Shown here piece by piece: positions 9,549-25,239 of a stretch of DNA of 46,588 bases (position 1 is its first letter; each line of letters opens with the position of its first letter). The notes below the pieces were generated by a model. That model searched no databases and had not been told where the DNA came from. It saw only the letters and a program-made list of their open reading frames with translations. The DNA is from an uncultured Lactobacillus sp. Its GTDB lineage: Bacteria > Bacillota > Bacilli > Lactobacillales > Lactobacillaceae. The stretch spans positions 1 through 46,588 of the forward strand of contig CAMFOZ010000002.1 in assembly GCA_945971245.1 (NCBI GenBank), read 5' to 3'. The position numbers and the translations under genes were made by a program.

Positions 9549-10865
9549 CTAGTCATGGTTAGTTTCGTTAGTTGGGTGGCCTGGTGATAGCTTAAACTTA
9601 TCGGCAATGTTGATCCGATCAATCTGAGCGCCCAGTGCCCGGAGCTTCTGTTGGAAGTGATAGTAACCACGATCAATCTCACCGACATTGCGAACCTGAG
9701 TAATTCCCTCTGCGGCCAGGCCAGCCAAGACGAGGGCTGCACCAGCACGTAGGTCAGAAGCCGTTACCTCTGCCCCGCTAAACTTGGTTGGTCCATCTAA
9801 GACCGCTACCGGACCACTGATCTGGAACTTGGCGTTCATCCGCCGCAACTCCTCTAGGTGCATGAAGCGTTTCTCAAAGATCCGCTCATCCAGGGTGCTG
9901 ACCCCGTTAGCCAGTAATTGGAGTACCGAGATCTGGGGCTGCAAATCAGTCGGAAAACCAGGATACGGCATCGTCTTGATATTCGTCGGGAGGAGGACCG
10001 CTGTTCCCAGGACCCGGATTCCATCATCCTGCCGCACAACAGTTACCCCCATCTCCTCTAGTTTGGCGATCAGGGAAGCATTATGTTCAGCAATCGTATC
10101 GGCTACCACGACATCACCGTTGGTAATTGCAGCGGCAATCATGAAGGTCCCTGCTTCGATGCGGTCCGGCATCAACTGATACTCACACCCATGGAGGAAG
10201 TTCACCCCCTGGATGCGAATCACTGTGGTTCCGGCACCGTGGACCCGGGCGCCCATCTTGTTGAGGAAGTTAGCTAATTCGATGATTTCCGGTTCCCGGG
10301 CAGCGTTCTCGATCGTTGTGATCCCACTTGCCCGCGTTGCCGCCATCATCAGGTCTTCAGTTGCACCGACACTTGGAAAATCAAGGTAGATCCGGGCACC
10401 CGTCAACTGGTCGGCCTGGGCTACAATGTAACCGTCACGCTGGTCAACTTGGGCCCCCAGTGCCGTCAGTCCCTTAATATGAAGATCGATAGGCCGTGAA
10501 CCAATTGCACAGCCCCCTGGCAAAGCCACTTTAGCATAGCCAGTCCGGGCTAACAGCGGCCCCATTACCAGCAGAGAAGCCCGCATCTCATCAACATATT
10601 CAAACGGGGCTTCGTTAGCCACCGGCTTCTGGGTATCCAGCAGCAGTTCATGTTTCTCCTGATCAAAAACTACGGCAACGTTGAGGAATTGCAGAAGACG
10701 GTTCATCGTGATGATGTCCAATAGTGACGGTACATTGGTTAGGCGAAAGCTGCCCACGGTTGCCAGCAGACTGGCAGCTTGAATCGGCAATGCCGCGTTT
10801 TTTGAACCTTCAATATGAACACGGCCGGTTAAGCGCCGTCCGCCCTTAATCACCATTTTTTCCAT
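9549..10865 (-). CDS. murA: UDP-N-acetylglucosamine 1-carboxyvinyltransferase
   Basis: '[15 protein letters not shown]', '[15 protein letters not shown]', 'GFPTDLQPQ'. Confidence 0.94.
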   Translation of the reverse strand: MEKMVIKGGRRLTGRVHIEGSKNAALPIQAASLLATVGSFRLTNVPSLLDIITMNRLLQFLNVAVVFDQEKHELLLDTQKPVANEAPFEYVDEMRASLLVMGPLLARTGYAKVALPGGCAIGSRPIDLHIKGLTALGAQVDQRDGYIVAQADQLTGARIYLDFPSVGATEDLMMAATRASGITTIENAAREPEIIELANFLNKMGARVHGAGTTVIRIQGVNFLHGCEYQLMPDRIEAGTFMIAAAITNGDVVVADTIAEHNASLIAKLEEMGVTVVRQDDGIRVLGTAVLLPTNIKTMPYPGFPTDLQPQISVLQLLANGVSTLDERIFEKRFMHLEELRRMNAKFQISGPVAVLDGPTKFSGAEVTASDLRAGAALVLAGLAAEGITQVRNVGEIDRGYYHFQQKLRALGAQIDRINIADKFKLSPGHPTNETNHD

Positions 10866-10882
10866 CGTTTACTCCCCAATCC

Positions 10883-11152
10883 CTAGCGAACTAGATACAC
10901 CAAGTTGCTGATTGCACTAATGATATTCAAGAAAAAGCTCGCACATAGGTAGCCAGTTGCCGTCGCCGTTAAGACAATCGCTAATGGCAGTGTCCGGGGC
11001 GGCCGCTTGAAGAAGCGCTCGATGTGAAAGCCTTGAATCGCATTAAAGGCCAACCACACAAATAGTAGCTGGACCACAATCTCAATTAGTGCGTGAATCC
11101 CTGTCAGTTCCAAGCATGTAAGCCTCCTAACAAAACGTTTGTATTTTATCAT
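10883..11152 (-). CDS. DUF1146 family membrane protein (YwzB-like)
   Basis: Small two-TM protein between atpC and murA, the usual Firmicutes context. Confidence 0.7.
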   Translation of the reverse strand: MIKYKRFVRRLTCLELTGIHALIEIVVQLLFVWLAFNAIQGFHIERFFKRPPRTLPLAIVLTATATGYLCASFFLNIISAISNLVYLVR

Positions 11153-11269
11153 ACCATAGTCGAATGATCCGTAATATTAAGAAAGCTTAACTTAATCAAA
11201 ATAATTGGATCCTTCTTTCATCAATTATAAGAGCATTCTTTTCGTTATCAACTGCAAAGAACAGATAAA

Positions 11270-11338
11270 CAACAAAGGGATTGCTAACACGTTTCCGTGT
11301 CGCAATCCCTTATGTCACGAAACTCGTCAGACGAGTTC
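11270..11338 (-). terminator. atp operon tandem-hairpin terminator
   Basis: ACTCGTctgACGAGT, then AAGGGATTGC..ACACG..CGTGT..GCAATCCCTT followed by TTTGTTGTTT (minus strand). Confidence 0.85.
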
Positions 11339-11339
11339 T

Positions 11340-11768
11340 TTATTTCTTGTTGAGCTTAGAAGTGTTCAGACGGTTAATAGCCCGCTTGAGGTGCACTTCA
11401 GCCCGTGCCAAGTCATCTTGATTATGTTCACGCTTGGCCTTTTCGATTTGTGATTCTGACCGCTTCTTAGCTGCCTCAGCCCGCTGAACATCAATTTCCT
11501 CGGGCATTTCAGCACTATCGGCAGCGATCAGCGCCTGGTGGCCATCGAATTGGATGATTCCACCGTTAACGGCGGCAACTTCAGCGGTTCCTTCATCGTG
11601 CTTGATCCGCACGGTGCTGATCTCCAGCGCAGCAACCAATGGCACGTGATTAGCCATGATCCCCATCTGACCACCAGCAGTGTTCATGATGACCATCGTG
11701 GCATTATCATTGTCGTAAACAGTGCCGTCAGGGGTAATAATCGTGACCTTAAATTTACTGTCAGCCAT
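11340..11768 (-). CDS. atpC: ATP synthase epsilon subunit
   Basis: 'FKVTIITPDGTVYDND'; operon position. Confidence 0.95.
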   Translation of the reverse strand: MADSKFKVTIITPDGTVYDNDNATMVIMNTAGGQMGIMANHVPLVAALEISTVRIKHDEGTAEVAAVNGGIIQFDGHQALIAADSAEMPEEIDVQRAEAAKKRSESQIEKAKREHNQDDLARAEVHLKRAINRLNTSKLNKK

Positions 11769-11781
11769 AAATTATCCCCTC

Positions 11782-14192
<2,411 letters not shown>

Positions 14193-14227
14193 TAAATCTC
14201 ACCGTCCTTTCGACTAACTATCATTAA

Positions 14228-16323
<2,096 letters not shown>

Positions 16324-16334
<11 letters not shown>

Positions 16335-16842
16335 GTTCTACCAACCCTTCGATATAGGAATCGATCAATTCTTTTTGATCGTCCGCCTTTAATTCTTTTT
16401 GGATGAGTTTGGAAGCAATCTCAATAGATAAGTTTGCAACGTCATCCTTCGCACCATTCAGCGCATCGCGACGTGCTTGATCCGCATCCTGTTGTGCTTG
16501 TTGTTTGAGGGCTTGAGCATCATTTTGTGCTGCCTCAACAATTTGTGCTCGTTGTGTTTCAGCCGACTTCTTGGCATTGCTTACAATGTCTGCAGCTTCT
16601 TGACGTGAATTTTGCAGTTCGGCTTGACGCTTAGCAGCCATCTTTTCGGCATTTTCCCGTGACCGCGCCGCGTTGTCGATATCACTGGCAATCTTGTCTG
16701 CCCGCTTCTTCATCATGTCAGTAACTGGTCCCCATGCGAAGTGCTTGACCAGCAGCATCAGAATAATGAACGTAACGATGTAGAATACAAGGTCCCCGAT
16801 GTATAAACTGTTCGATTCAGCTAACACACTGTTCACAAACAT
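16324..16842 (-). CDS. atpF: ATP synthase b subunit
   Basis: N-terminal TM plus long charged helix; operon position. Confidence 0.94.
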
Positions 16843-16888
16843 CTATTGACACCTCCTTGTCGTACAAAATCAAATCGTGATTAAATAA

Positions 16889-17128
<240 letters not shown>

Positions 17129-17131
17129 TTA

Positions 17132-17839
17132 TTATTCGGAAATCTTCCGAGAAATATAAACCGTCGTTAATGTTACAAAGACATATGCCTGAATCGAACC
17201 GATAAATACGGAGAACCCTTGCCATGCTAGTTCCAAAAATAGTCCTGGAATAATAGTTAGGATTCCATGTGAGAATGCCATATTAGCAATCAAACTCATT
17301 AAAAGTTCACCGGCAAAAATGTTACCAAAAATACGGAGACCAAGAGTTAAGAAGTTAGCAAAGTCTTCGATAATGTTAACAGGAAGCATTAAAGTAAATG
17401 GTTTAGTGTATCCTTTCAAGTATCCACCAAGGCCATTATGTGCTACTCCAGCAGCGAATGCTAATACCATTACCATTAAAGAAAGTGTTAACGTAACAAC
17501 TGGATCTGCCGTTGGACTTCTAAGCACTTCAGCTCCGTTCCAATGGAATTGGAAAATTAAACCGAATTGGTTTGCAAAGAAAATGAAAACAAACAAAACA
17601 AAGGCAAAGAAACTATAGTGCCCTTGTTCGGATGCTGGCATCTGACTTCGCACAATTCCATTAGTAAAGTCAACTAGCCACTCAAATACATTTTGTGCAC
17701 CAGTAGGCTTCATTTGGATCTTTCGTGACATCCCGTAAAGAGTGAAGAACACGATTGCGTAGATAATCAGTCCAGAAACAATGTTCGTAGTATTGAACGT
17801 GAGTCCGAAAAGCTTAAAAGTTAAAGCATCACCGCCCAT
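17132..17839 (-). CDS. atpB: ATP synthase a subunit
   Basis: '[17 protein letters not shown]'; first gene of the operon. Confidence 0.96.
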
Positions 17840-17934
17840 TCATATTCCACCTCTTTCCTTATAACAATAATTTGGCTTGTAAGTTGGTTAAAAGTCGCTC
17901 TGAAAGAACTAGTTAGCCCAAGTTACGTCTAGTA

Positions 17935-17963
17935 ATATATCATTATTTAAGGGAAAATTCAAA
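17935..17963 (-). promoter_or_regulatory. Candidate atp operon promoter (TTGAAT-N17-TATATT)
   Basis: Near-consensus hexamers with 17-bp spacing about 95 bp upstream of atpB. Confidence 0.55.
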
Positions 17964-18072
17964 AAAATATTAAATCTCGCTAAGGGAGACAAGTGCCGTC
18001 GCCCCAAGCCTCATCGAGTTTTTCGCCTTAAACGACAATTACAGCAATGTGTCGATTAGAAAACACTAAGAA

Positions 18073-19350
18073 TTAGTGATGACGTTCACTAAATGCTTTT
18101 TGCGGAAGAATCAGGTTCAAAATGATCCCTAAAACCGCTGCCACTGCTAAACCAGAGAACTGGTACTTCCCCAGCTGGAGGTAGGCGTTCCCGATTCCAA
18201 TTACCAGGATAACCGAGGAAATCATCAAGTTACGCTTGGCATTGAAATCAATCTGGTTTTCGATCATTACCCGAAGACCACTTGAGGCAATGACCCCGAA
18301 GAGCAGGAAGGAAATTCCCCCGATTACCGGTGATGGGATAGTCTCAATCAGGGCACTCAGTTTACCGATGAAACTGAAGAAGACCGCAAAGAGTGCCGCA
18401 CCCGCAATCACGTAGACGGAATGTACCCGGGTGATTGCTAGGACACCAATGTTTTCACCATAACTGGTTACTGGTGGGCCACCGACGAACCCGGCAATAA
18501 TGGAAGCCGTCCCGTCACCGGCTAGGGTATGGTTCAGGCCGGGGTCTTTAAAGTAATTGCGCTCTGTCAGTTCATTCAGCACCATGATGTGGCCGAGGTG
18601 CTCAGTCATTGTGACGAAGGCAATCGGCGCCATGCTGAGGATCGCACCCCAATACAGTTGCGGATGGTAGGTAACAAATGGAATCTGGAAGTCCGGCAGG
18701 CTGAACCAGTGCGCCCGCATCACCGGGGTAAAGTCCACGATCCCGAACAGGCAGGCGATCAGGTAACCAAAGACAATCCCCATCAAGATCGGGATCAATC
18801 CCAAGAAGCCCTTAAAATACATATTAAAGGCAATCGTGAGGATCATCGTCAGCATTGCTACTGCAAAGAACTTCAGGTCATAGTGGCCCGTCACCGAATT
18901 AATCGTGGCATCCTTAGCCGCCGTTCCGGCCAGGGAAAGCCCAATTACCACAACAATCGGCCCAACCACAATTGGCGGGAGGACCTTATCAATCCAGGCC
19001 GATCCAATCTGGCTGACAATCAACGCCACAATTAGGTAAACACAGCCAACCGCAATAGTCCCCTGGGCAATTCCCGGATAGCCAGTTGACTTCATCAAAG
19101 CCATCATTGGAACAACAAACGAGAAACTCGATCCCATATAAGCAGGGATCTTATGCTTCGTAATCAACAGGTAAATCAGGGTTCCGACACCGGAACTAAA
19201 CAAGGCAATGCCGGGGTTTAAGCCGACCAGAATTGGAACCAGCACGGTTGACCCAAACATCGAAAACATGTGTTGCAAAGAAAGGCCAACCCACTGACCT
19301 GGACTGGGTTTCTCATCAACATCGAGCACAACATCTCGACGGTGTGCCAT
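18073..19350 (-). CDS. Uracil permease, NCS2 family
   Basis: 'SPGQWVGLSLQHMFSMFGSTVLVPILVGLNPGIALFSSG'; PyrR-type leader upstream. Confidence 0.93.
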   Translation of the reverse strand: MAHRRDVVLDVDEKPSPGQWVGLSLQHMFSMFGSTVLVPILVGLNPGIALFSSGVGTLIYLLITKHKIPAYMGSSFSFVVPMMALMKSTGYPGIAQGTIAVGCVYLIVALIVSQIGSAWIDKVLPPIVVGPIVVVIGLSLAGTAAKDATINSVTGHYDLKFFAVAMLTMILTIAFNMYFKGFLGLIPILMGIVFGYLIACLFGIVDFTPVMRAHWFSLPDFQIPFVTYHPQLYWGAILSMAPIAFVTMTEHLGHIMVLNELTERNYFKDPGLNHTLAGDGTASIIAGFVGGPPVTSYGENIGVLAITRVHSVYVIAGAALFAVFFSFIGKLSALIETIPSPVIGGISFLLFGVIASSGLRVMIENQIDFNAKRNLMISSVILVIGIGNAYLQLGKYQFSGLAVAAVLGIILNLILPQKAFSERHH

Positions 19351-19362
19351 GATATCCCTCCT

Positions 19363-19412
19363 AAAATAAAAGCAACCTCAGGATACCGTTACCCCGAAGT
19401 TGCTTTTATTTA
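19363..19412 (-). terminator. Attenuator terminator in the uracil permease leader
   Basis: AAATAAAAGCAAC...GTTGCTTTTATTTT hairpin. Confidence 0.85.
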
Positions 19413-19448
19413 GACCGACTTACTTAATCTGTCAGATCCATCATTATT

Positions 19449-19484
19449 TCGCACCTTGAGGGCCTCACGGGACCCGATTAAAGG
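19449..19484 (-). promoter_or_regulatory. PyrR-binding loop
   Basis: Minus strand CTTTAATCGGGTCCCGTGAGGCCCTCAAGG resembles the PyrR consensus (CUUUAA..GUCC.G.GAGGC). Confidence 0.85.
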
Positions 19485-19493
19485 TTTCCTTCT

Positions 19494-20282
19494 TTAATTA
19501 TTTTTATCATAGTTGCTTTCATCATGCCTGTCAACCAGTTGAGCACGACGTTTGGTCATCACCCAGGCCGTCATTGGCACGGTGATCAGGACCCCGATGA
19601 AGGAAATCAGGATCTCCAGCATCTCGGCCACGAAGATCTTGTTATTCATGATCGTTCCCAGGGAGTAGTGAAGCCCCGCAAACCAGATGAAGAGGGCCAG
19701 AAAACCACCGAAGACCCCGAAAAACAGGGTGTTGAAGGTGGTTCCAATGATCTGGCGGCCAATTGCCATCCCGCTCTTAATCAACCGGGAGTTCTCAATA
19801 GTCGGATGATTTTCCAAAACCTCGGTCAGACCCGATGAAATCGCCATGGCGGCTTCGGCAATTGCCCCCAGGGTACTCAAGGAGGTCACCGTCACGGCCA
19901 CCTTCAGATAGCTGATCCCGATCAGGATCGACATCCCCTCGAGATCGTCGCTATCCTCCGTGCCAAATCCTTGGACCTGGGCCCAATGTTCGATCAATAT
20001 AATGAAAACAACCAGAATTGCCATGACAATCAGTGACGAGTAAAAGGCCGTCACGGTAGTCCGCAGGTCGTCCTCACCCATGAAGATAGTGATGGCTAGA
20101 ATAGTAACCCCCGTGACCACCGTCACAAAGAGCGGCGGCACATGGAAGGCAATCAAGACCATGGCAAAGTATAGAAAGCCGAAGTTAAGCAGGAGGCTGA
20201 GAAAGGCCGACCAGCCCTGCTTGCCACCGACCAAGATCATCAACACCATCAGGACCAATCCCAGTGCAGTAATTGTAGTCAT
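19494..20282 (-). CDS. YibE/F family membrane protein
   Basis: Multi-TM 262 aa; 'GTTFNTLFFGVFGGFLALFIW'; paired with a second YibE/F-like gene. Confidence 0.8.
   Translation of the reverse strand: MTTITALGLVLMVLMILVGGKQGWSAFLSLLLNFGFLYFAMVLIAFHVPPLFVTVVTGVTILAITIFMGEDDLRTTVTAFYSSLIVMAILVVFIILIEHWAQVQGFGTEDSDDLEGMSILIGISYLKVAVTVTSLSTLGAIAEAAMAISSGLTEVLENHPTIENSRLIKSGMAIGRQIIGTTFNTLFFGVFGGFLALFIWFAGLHYSLGTIMNNKIFVAEMLEILISFIGVLITVPMTAWVMTKRRAQLVDRHDESNYDKNN
19506..19534 (-). promoter_or_regulatory. Sigma-A promoter TTGACA-N17-TATGAT for the uracil permease transcript
   Basis: Perfect -35 and 5/6 -10 with 17-bp spacing, located inside the 3' end of the yibE/F-like CDS. Confidence 0.75.
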
Positions 20283-21448
20283 TTTGTCCGCCTCCCCAAT
20301 AGCATTGCACCAAACGCACTAACCAGGGGCACCGCCAGGACAATCCCGATCCCACTGACCAGACTCTGGACCGTCCCCAGGCTCATGTTCATGGCGAAGG
20401 TATACCCCCAGGAGTTGTCGTTCTTGATGTAGAGCAGGCTGGAGGTGAAGGTGTCGGCCATGAAGATCAGGAAAAGGACGTTGATCAATGGTCCCATGAT
20501 CGACTTACCGACGTTCCGTCCTGACATGAACAGCTGCCGAGGAGTGACCGTGGGCTCCAACTGCTTGAGCTCAAAGAGGGTGGCAATGATGTCACTGGAT
20601 TCATCCATCACCGCCCCCAGCGACCCCAGCAGTGTCTCGGCCAGGAAAAGTGGCCGGGGAACTTGGGTGACGTACTGCATTGACTCGTAGTAGATCCCGC
20701 GCTCGTGCGTCCAGGAGAAGACCAGCAGGCTAACCCCCAAGGCAGCAAAGGTCCCGATCACGGTAGCGCTGAACGTTGCCAGCATCTTCTTGCTCGGGCC
20801 CAGTACCAAAAGCAGGCTGATAAAGGCAAAAATAATGGTAAGGACACTGAAAATTGCCATGATGTGCTCACCGTTATTATGCAGATCTAGCTCCACGGCC
20901 AGGATGAAGAGCAGGGCATTTACAACCACGCTGGTCAGCGCCCAGCCCCCGGCCTTCCCCATCGTCACCAAGAGCAGGAAGATAACCAACCAGGCCACCA
21001 GGACCAGCACGGTGTCACGCTTATAACCATTGATATTGGCTGTTAGCTGCTTACCATGACGACGAACCTGACTCAGGAAAACCTGGTTGCCAACCCGGTA
21101 ACGTTGATCCATGGGCCGCGAATCACTATAGGTGTTGGAAAGCTGCACCCGTTGCCCACGGTAGCGGCCATTCATCATGACGGCCGTGATCTGCTGGTCG
21201 TACTGGTGGTCAACATTTTGAAACTGGTCACTGGTGCGCCGGGGATGGCCCACGGGTGTTACCTTGACCACCTTAGCGATTGGTCGCCGGTAAAAACGCT
21301 GGTTATTCATTGTAAAGGCCACGCTAACGAGACCGAGGATGAGCAAGCCCGCCAGCAGCCACCGTTTCGCACGCAGCCAAGATAAATCTAACAATTTTGA
21401 CATTCCCTTATAAATTAGTCGTTGCCATTCTACTATCTTTTGGGCCAA
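20279..21448 (-). CDS. YibE/F family membrane protein
   Basis: 'ETLLGSLGAVMDESSDIIATLFEL' and 'GRNVGKSIMGPLINVLFL' YibE/F-type segments; 4-bp overlap with the next gene. Confidence 0.85.
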   Translation of the reverse strand: MAQKIVEWQRLIYKGMSKLLDLSWLRAKRWLLAGLLILGLVSVAFTMNNQRFYRRPIAKVVKVTPVGHPRRTSDQFQNVDHQYDQQITAVMMNGRYRGQRVQLSNTYSDSRPMDQRYRVGNQVFLSQVRRHGKQLTANINGYKRDTVLVLVAWLVIFLLLVTMGKAGGWALTSVVVNALLFILAVELDLHNNGEHIMAIFSVLTIIFAFISLLLVLGPSKKMLATFSATVIGTFAALGVSLLVFSWTHERGIYYESMQYVTQVPRPLFLAETLLGSLGAVMDESSDIIATLFELKQLEPTVTPRQLFMSGRNVGKSIMGPLINVLFLIFMADTFTSSLLYIKNDNSWGYTFAMNMSLGTVQSLVSGIGIVLAVPLVSAFGAMLLGRRTK

Positions 21449-21449
21449 A

Positions 21450-21496
21450 TAAAAAAGTGTTTACGAAAATCTTATGGTCTTCGTAAACACTTTTGA
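21450..21496. terminator. Terminator between upp and the yibE/F pair
   Basis: AAAAGTGTTTACGAA/TTCGTAAACACTTTT perfect 15-bp stem. Confidence 0.85.
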
Positions 21497-21506
21497 TTAT
21501 TAGTAA

Positions 21507-22142
21507 CTACTTAGTACCGAAGAGCCGGTCACCAGCGTCACCCAAACCAGGAACGATGTAGCCGTCTTTGTTCAGGTGATCATCAAGGCCCGCAGCGTAA
21601 AGATCAACGTCTGGGTAGGCTTCCCGAACGGCCTTAACACCCTCTGGGGCAGCTACCAGGCAGGCGAACTTCATGTTCTTCTCTTGGCAACCCCGCTTCT
21701 TCAAGGCTTCGATAGCCATCATTGCTGAACCACCGGTGGCTAACATTGGGTCCACGATGAACAGTTGCCGCTCTGTAATGTCGTTTGGCAGTTTGACGAA
21801 GTACTCGTGGGGCTTCAACGTCTCTTCGTCACGGTACATCCCGATGAAACCGATCTTGGCAGCCGGAATCAAGTCGGTCATCCCATCAACCATCCCTAAA
21901 CCAGCACGCAGGATTGGGATAATGGCAACCTTCTTACCAGCCAGTTCCTTCTGTGTTGTCTTAGCGATTGGGGTTTCAATCTCGACATCCTTGAGTGGCA
22001 TATCACGAGCGACCTCGTATGCCATCAGCGTTGAGATTTCCTTAACCGTTTCCCGGAAGAACTTGGTACCAACGTTCTTATCCCGAATCATTGTTAACTT
22101 GTGCTGAATCAGTGGGTGATCAATAACTTCAAACTTGCCCAT
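21507..22142 (-). CDS. upp: Uracil phosphoribosyltransferase
   Basis: '[15 protein letters not shown]'; '[13 protein letters not shown]'. Confidence 0.97.
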   Translation of the reverse strand: MGKFEVIDHPLIQHKLTMIRDKNVGTKFFRETVKEISTLMAYEVARDMPLKDVEIETPIAKTTQKELAGKKVAIIPILRAGLGMVDGMTDLIPAAKIGFIGMYRDEETLKPHEYFVKLPNDITERQLFIVDPMLATGGSAMMAIEALKKRGCQEKNMKFACLVAAPEGVKAVREAYPDVDLYAAGLDDHLNKDGYIVPGLGDAGDRLFGTK

Positions 22143-22180
22143 GCCTAATACACTCCTTTGAATTTCTTCTCCATTCTACC

Positions 22181-22222
22181 AAAAAAAATGAGAAGTGACA
22201 AAACATCTTTGTCCAGCTTCTC
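22181..22222 (-). terminator. Terminator after the Sua5-family gene
   Basis: GAGAAGctGGACAAA...TTTTGTCacTTCTCATTTTTTTT (minus strand). Confidence 0.85.
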
Positions 22223-22252
22223 ACAACTATTGAAATTGTTAATTTACCGCGT

Positions 22253-23281
22253 TTACTTAGTCGCCGCAGCGTCAAAATGAACCCCGCCGGCAGACTTGTT
22301 AAGCCGGTTCATGTAAGCACCACCGAGTCCCTGTGCCGGGAAGGCCTGGGTGACGATCGCCTTGACATTTGGCTGGTCGTCAAACTGCCGCAAGCCATCA
22401 AACAGTCGGGCACTGGCGTCCTTAACACCCGTCCCCAGTGAGAATTGGACCGCGTTCATCGGTAGCGTAGCCTGCTGGAGGATCCGCTCTTCAGCCATCA
22501 TTCCAACATCAAAGGGTTGCTGTTGGATCCACTTGACCACGTCCCCCCAGTCGGTCCCCTCGTCCACGATGTATACCTGGGCGTTAGGAGCATAGTGCTT
22601 GTACTTCATCCCCGGGGCCTTCGGGGTTTCATTCTTGCCGACCTTGTGGTGGTTAACATCGATTGAGCCAATAACGGATTCGATATCCTTCTTGGTGACT
22701 GCACCTGGCCGCAGAATTACTGGTTGATCCGTGGACATATCCAGAACCGTAGATTCGACACCGACCCGGGTTGGCCCGTTATCCAGGATTCCCGCAATCT
22801 TGCCATGTAAATCATGGTAGACGTGCTGGGCCGTGGTTGGGCTTGGCTTACCAGACGTGTTGGCTGATGGTCCCACCATCGGTACTCCCGCCTTGGCGAT
22901 CAGGTCAAGGGTGGGTTGACAGTCAGGAAAACGGAAGGCCACCGTCTTCAGCCCTCCGGTAACTGTCTTGGAAAGTACGTGCTTCTTAATCTTCAAGATG
23001 ATCGTCAGTGAACCCGGCCAAAAAGCCTTCATTAACTTACGAGCATCGTCGGGGATCTCCGCCGCGTACTTTTCCACCATTGCCACCGAATTAACGTGGA
23101 CAATCAATGGGTTATCGCTCGGCCGTCCCTTGGCCAGGTAGACGTTCTTAACGGCATCCTCATTCGTTGCGTCAGCCCCGAGGCCGTAGACCGTCTCGGT
23201 CGGGAACGCCACCAGCTCGCCCCGCTTGATGGCGGCAGCGGCCTGATCAATTTCACTTAATTGAAAAATCTTGGTATCCAT
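22253..23281 (-). CDS. L-threonylcarbamoyladenylate synthase (Sua5/YwlC/YrdC)
   Basis: 'GELVAFPTETVYGLGADA', 'KGRPSDNPLIVHV', plus C-terminal Sua5 domain. Confidence 0.93.
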   Translation of the reverse strand: MDTKIFQLSEIDQAAAAIKRGELVAFPTETVYGLGADATNEDAVKNVYLAKGRPSDNPLIVHVNSVAMVEKYAAEIPDDARKLMKAFWPGSLTIILKIKKHVLSKTVTGGLKTVAFRFPDCQPTLDLIAKAGVPMVGPSANTSGKPSPTTAQHVYHDLHGKIAGILDNGPTRVGVESTVLDMSTDQPVILRPGAVTKKDIESVIGSIDVNHHKVGKNETPKAPGMKYKHYAPNAQVYIVDEGTDWGDVVKWIQQQPFDVGMMAEERILQQATLPMNAVQFSLGTGVKDASARLFDGLRQFDDQPNVKAIVTQAFPAQGLGGAYMNRLNKSAGGVHFDAAATK

Positions 23282-23286
23282 TCTCG

Positions 23287-24153
23287 CTAATTTCCTCCTG
23301 CGCCTGAAAAGTCCCATACATGTATCATCCTCATCTTATCAGCCACATCATGGCGTTTCTCAATCTTTGCTTGGCGGTCACACCGGTGAAGCAGGGTTTG
23401 GATTGACTTCTCCTGGTCAAAACCGGTCTCGCCGAACAGCTGGCCAGCTGCCGTCAGATGGGCCCCCGCCTGGGTGAAAAGCCGGTGATAGAAGCCCAGT
23501 CCGGCCTCATCAGCGAACAGGGCTAAAGACGGCTCATACTCCAGCACCGCTTCATCCATTATGCCGGTTGCTGCTGGATCAATATAAGGCGGGTTAGTCA
23601 CAATCACGTCAAAGTGCTGCCCAGCCAACCCATCAAAAAGATTGCTCTTCACTATTGGCAGATCTAGGTCAAAGTGGTGGGCATTTTGACGGGCAACCTT
23701 TAGGGCGTCCGGTGAAACATCACTCAGGGTCACCTGCCACTGGGGACGCTCCAGGGCCAGGGTAATCCCAATCACCCCGCTCCCGGTTCCCAGATCCAAA
23801 ACCTTCAGCGGCTGATCTGGCAACTCAGCTAATACCCAATCCACTAGCTCGGCCGTTTCCGCCTCCGGAATCAGCACCGCTGGCGTGACGGTGAAGGTGC
23901 GGCCATAGAACGGCGCCTTCCCGGCAATGTATTGGGCCGGTTCATGCTTTAGCAGGCGCTCAATGGCCTGGTGAAACCACTCCTGCTCGTCTGCCGGCAT
24001 CCGATCACGATTATGCAACAGCAAGTGAGTGGCGTCCCAGTCGTGCCGCATCTGCAGCAAGAACTGCGGCGCCCCTGGATCGACGTCTGTTCCAGCAAGT
24101 TGCGTCTGTGCCCAGCGCTGCGCCATAAAGTAGTTCTGGATATTACTATTCAT
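23287..24153 (-). CDS. prmC: Release factor glutamine methyltransferase
   Basis: 'VTNPPYID' (NPPY) and '[16 protein letters not shown]'; adjacent to prfA. Confidence 0.94.
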   Translation of the reverse strand: MNSNIQNYFMAQRWAQTQLAGTDVDPGAPQFLLQMRHDWDATHLLLHNRDRMPADEQEWFHQAIERLLKHEPAQYIAGKAPFYGRTFTVTPAVLIPEAETAELVDWVLAELPDQPLKVLDLGTGSGVIGITLALERPQWQVTLSDVSPDALKVARQNAHHFDLDLPIVKSNLFDGLAGQHFDVIVTNPPYIDPAATGIMDEAVLEYEPSLALFADEAGLGFYHRLFTQAGAHLTAAGQLFGETGFDQEKSIQTLLHRCDRQAKIEKRHDVADKMRMIHVWDFSGAGGN

Positions 24154-25236
24154 TCCGCAGCTGTTCCAGCTTCTTCGTCTGGTCGGCAACAATCAGAGCT
24201 TCAATGATCTCATCCAGATCACCAGCCATGATCTTATCCAACTTATTCAGGGTCAGACCAATCCGGTGGTCCGTAACCCGGTTTTGTGGATAATTGTAGG
24301 TCCGGATCCGCTCAGAACGGTCCCCGGTACCGATCGCATCCTTCCGCTTCTGATCGTAAGCGCTCTGTTCCTTTTGCTGGTAGTAGTCGTAGACCCGGGA
24401 CTTCAGAATCCGCATGGCCTTAGCCCGGTTCTGTTGCTGTGACCGCTCATCCTGCATGGCAACCACAATTCCAGTTGGCAGGTGAGTCATCCGCACCGCT
24501 GAGGAAGTCTTGTTAACGTGCTGACCACCGGCACCACTAGAACGATAGACATCGACCCGGATATCCTTGGGATCCAATTCCACGTCGACATCCTCGGCCT
24601 CTGGCATTACCCCGACTGTCGCCGTTGAGGTGTGAACCCGGCCAGCAGATTCGGTAACCGGGACCCGCTGAACCCGGTGCGCACCGTTTTCAAACTTCAA
24701 CTTGGAGTAGACCTTATCCCCGGTGATCATCAGGGCGATTTCCTTGAAGCCCCCGACTTCAGTTTCGTTCTTATCAACCACTTCAACCTTCCAGCCTTGC
24801 CGTTCAGCATAGTGAAGGTACATGTTATAAAGGTCGGCGGCAAAGAGGCTGGCCTCATCACCACCAGCGGCCCCACGGATTTCCATGATGATGTTCTTGT
24901 CATCATTAGGGTCCTTCGGGATCAGCAGGACCTCAAGCTCTTTCTCCAGCTTAGCCTGCTTTTCCTTAGCGTCACTCAACTCGTCCTTGGTCATCGCAGT
25001 CAAGTCCGGGTCATCGATTTCCCGCAGCATTTCTTCGTCATCACTGATGGTCTGGGTGACCTTCTTGTACTCATCATACTTCTCAACCGTTTCCCGCAGG
25101 CTCCCTTCTTCCTTGGAGAGCTTCATGAAACGTTGGGAGTCAGCGATCACGGCTGGATCACTGATTAATTCATTCAACTCGTCGTAACGGTCCGCTACCG
25201 CCTGCAACTTATCGAAAATGTCCTTCATTTCCATAG
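24146..25236 (-). CDS. prfA: Peptide chain release factor 1
   Basis: GGQ motif '[18 protein letters not shown]'; AGGAGG RBS upstream of the ATG at 25236. Confidence 0.96.
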
Positions 25237-25239
25237 AAA

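Noticed and set aside
18529-19035. 168-aa ORF opposite the uracil permease
   Set aside because: His/Gln/Arg-rich shadow translation of a hydrophobic membrane gene.
24632-25168. 178-aa plus-strand ORF opposite prfA
   Set aside because: Antisense to conserved prfA; no independent RBS or family signal.
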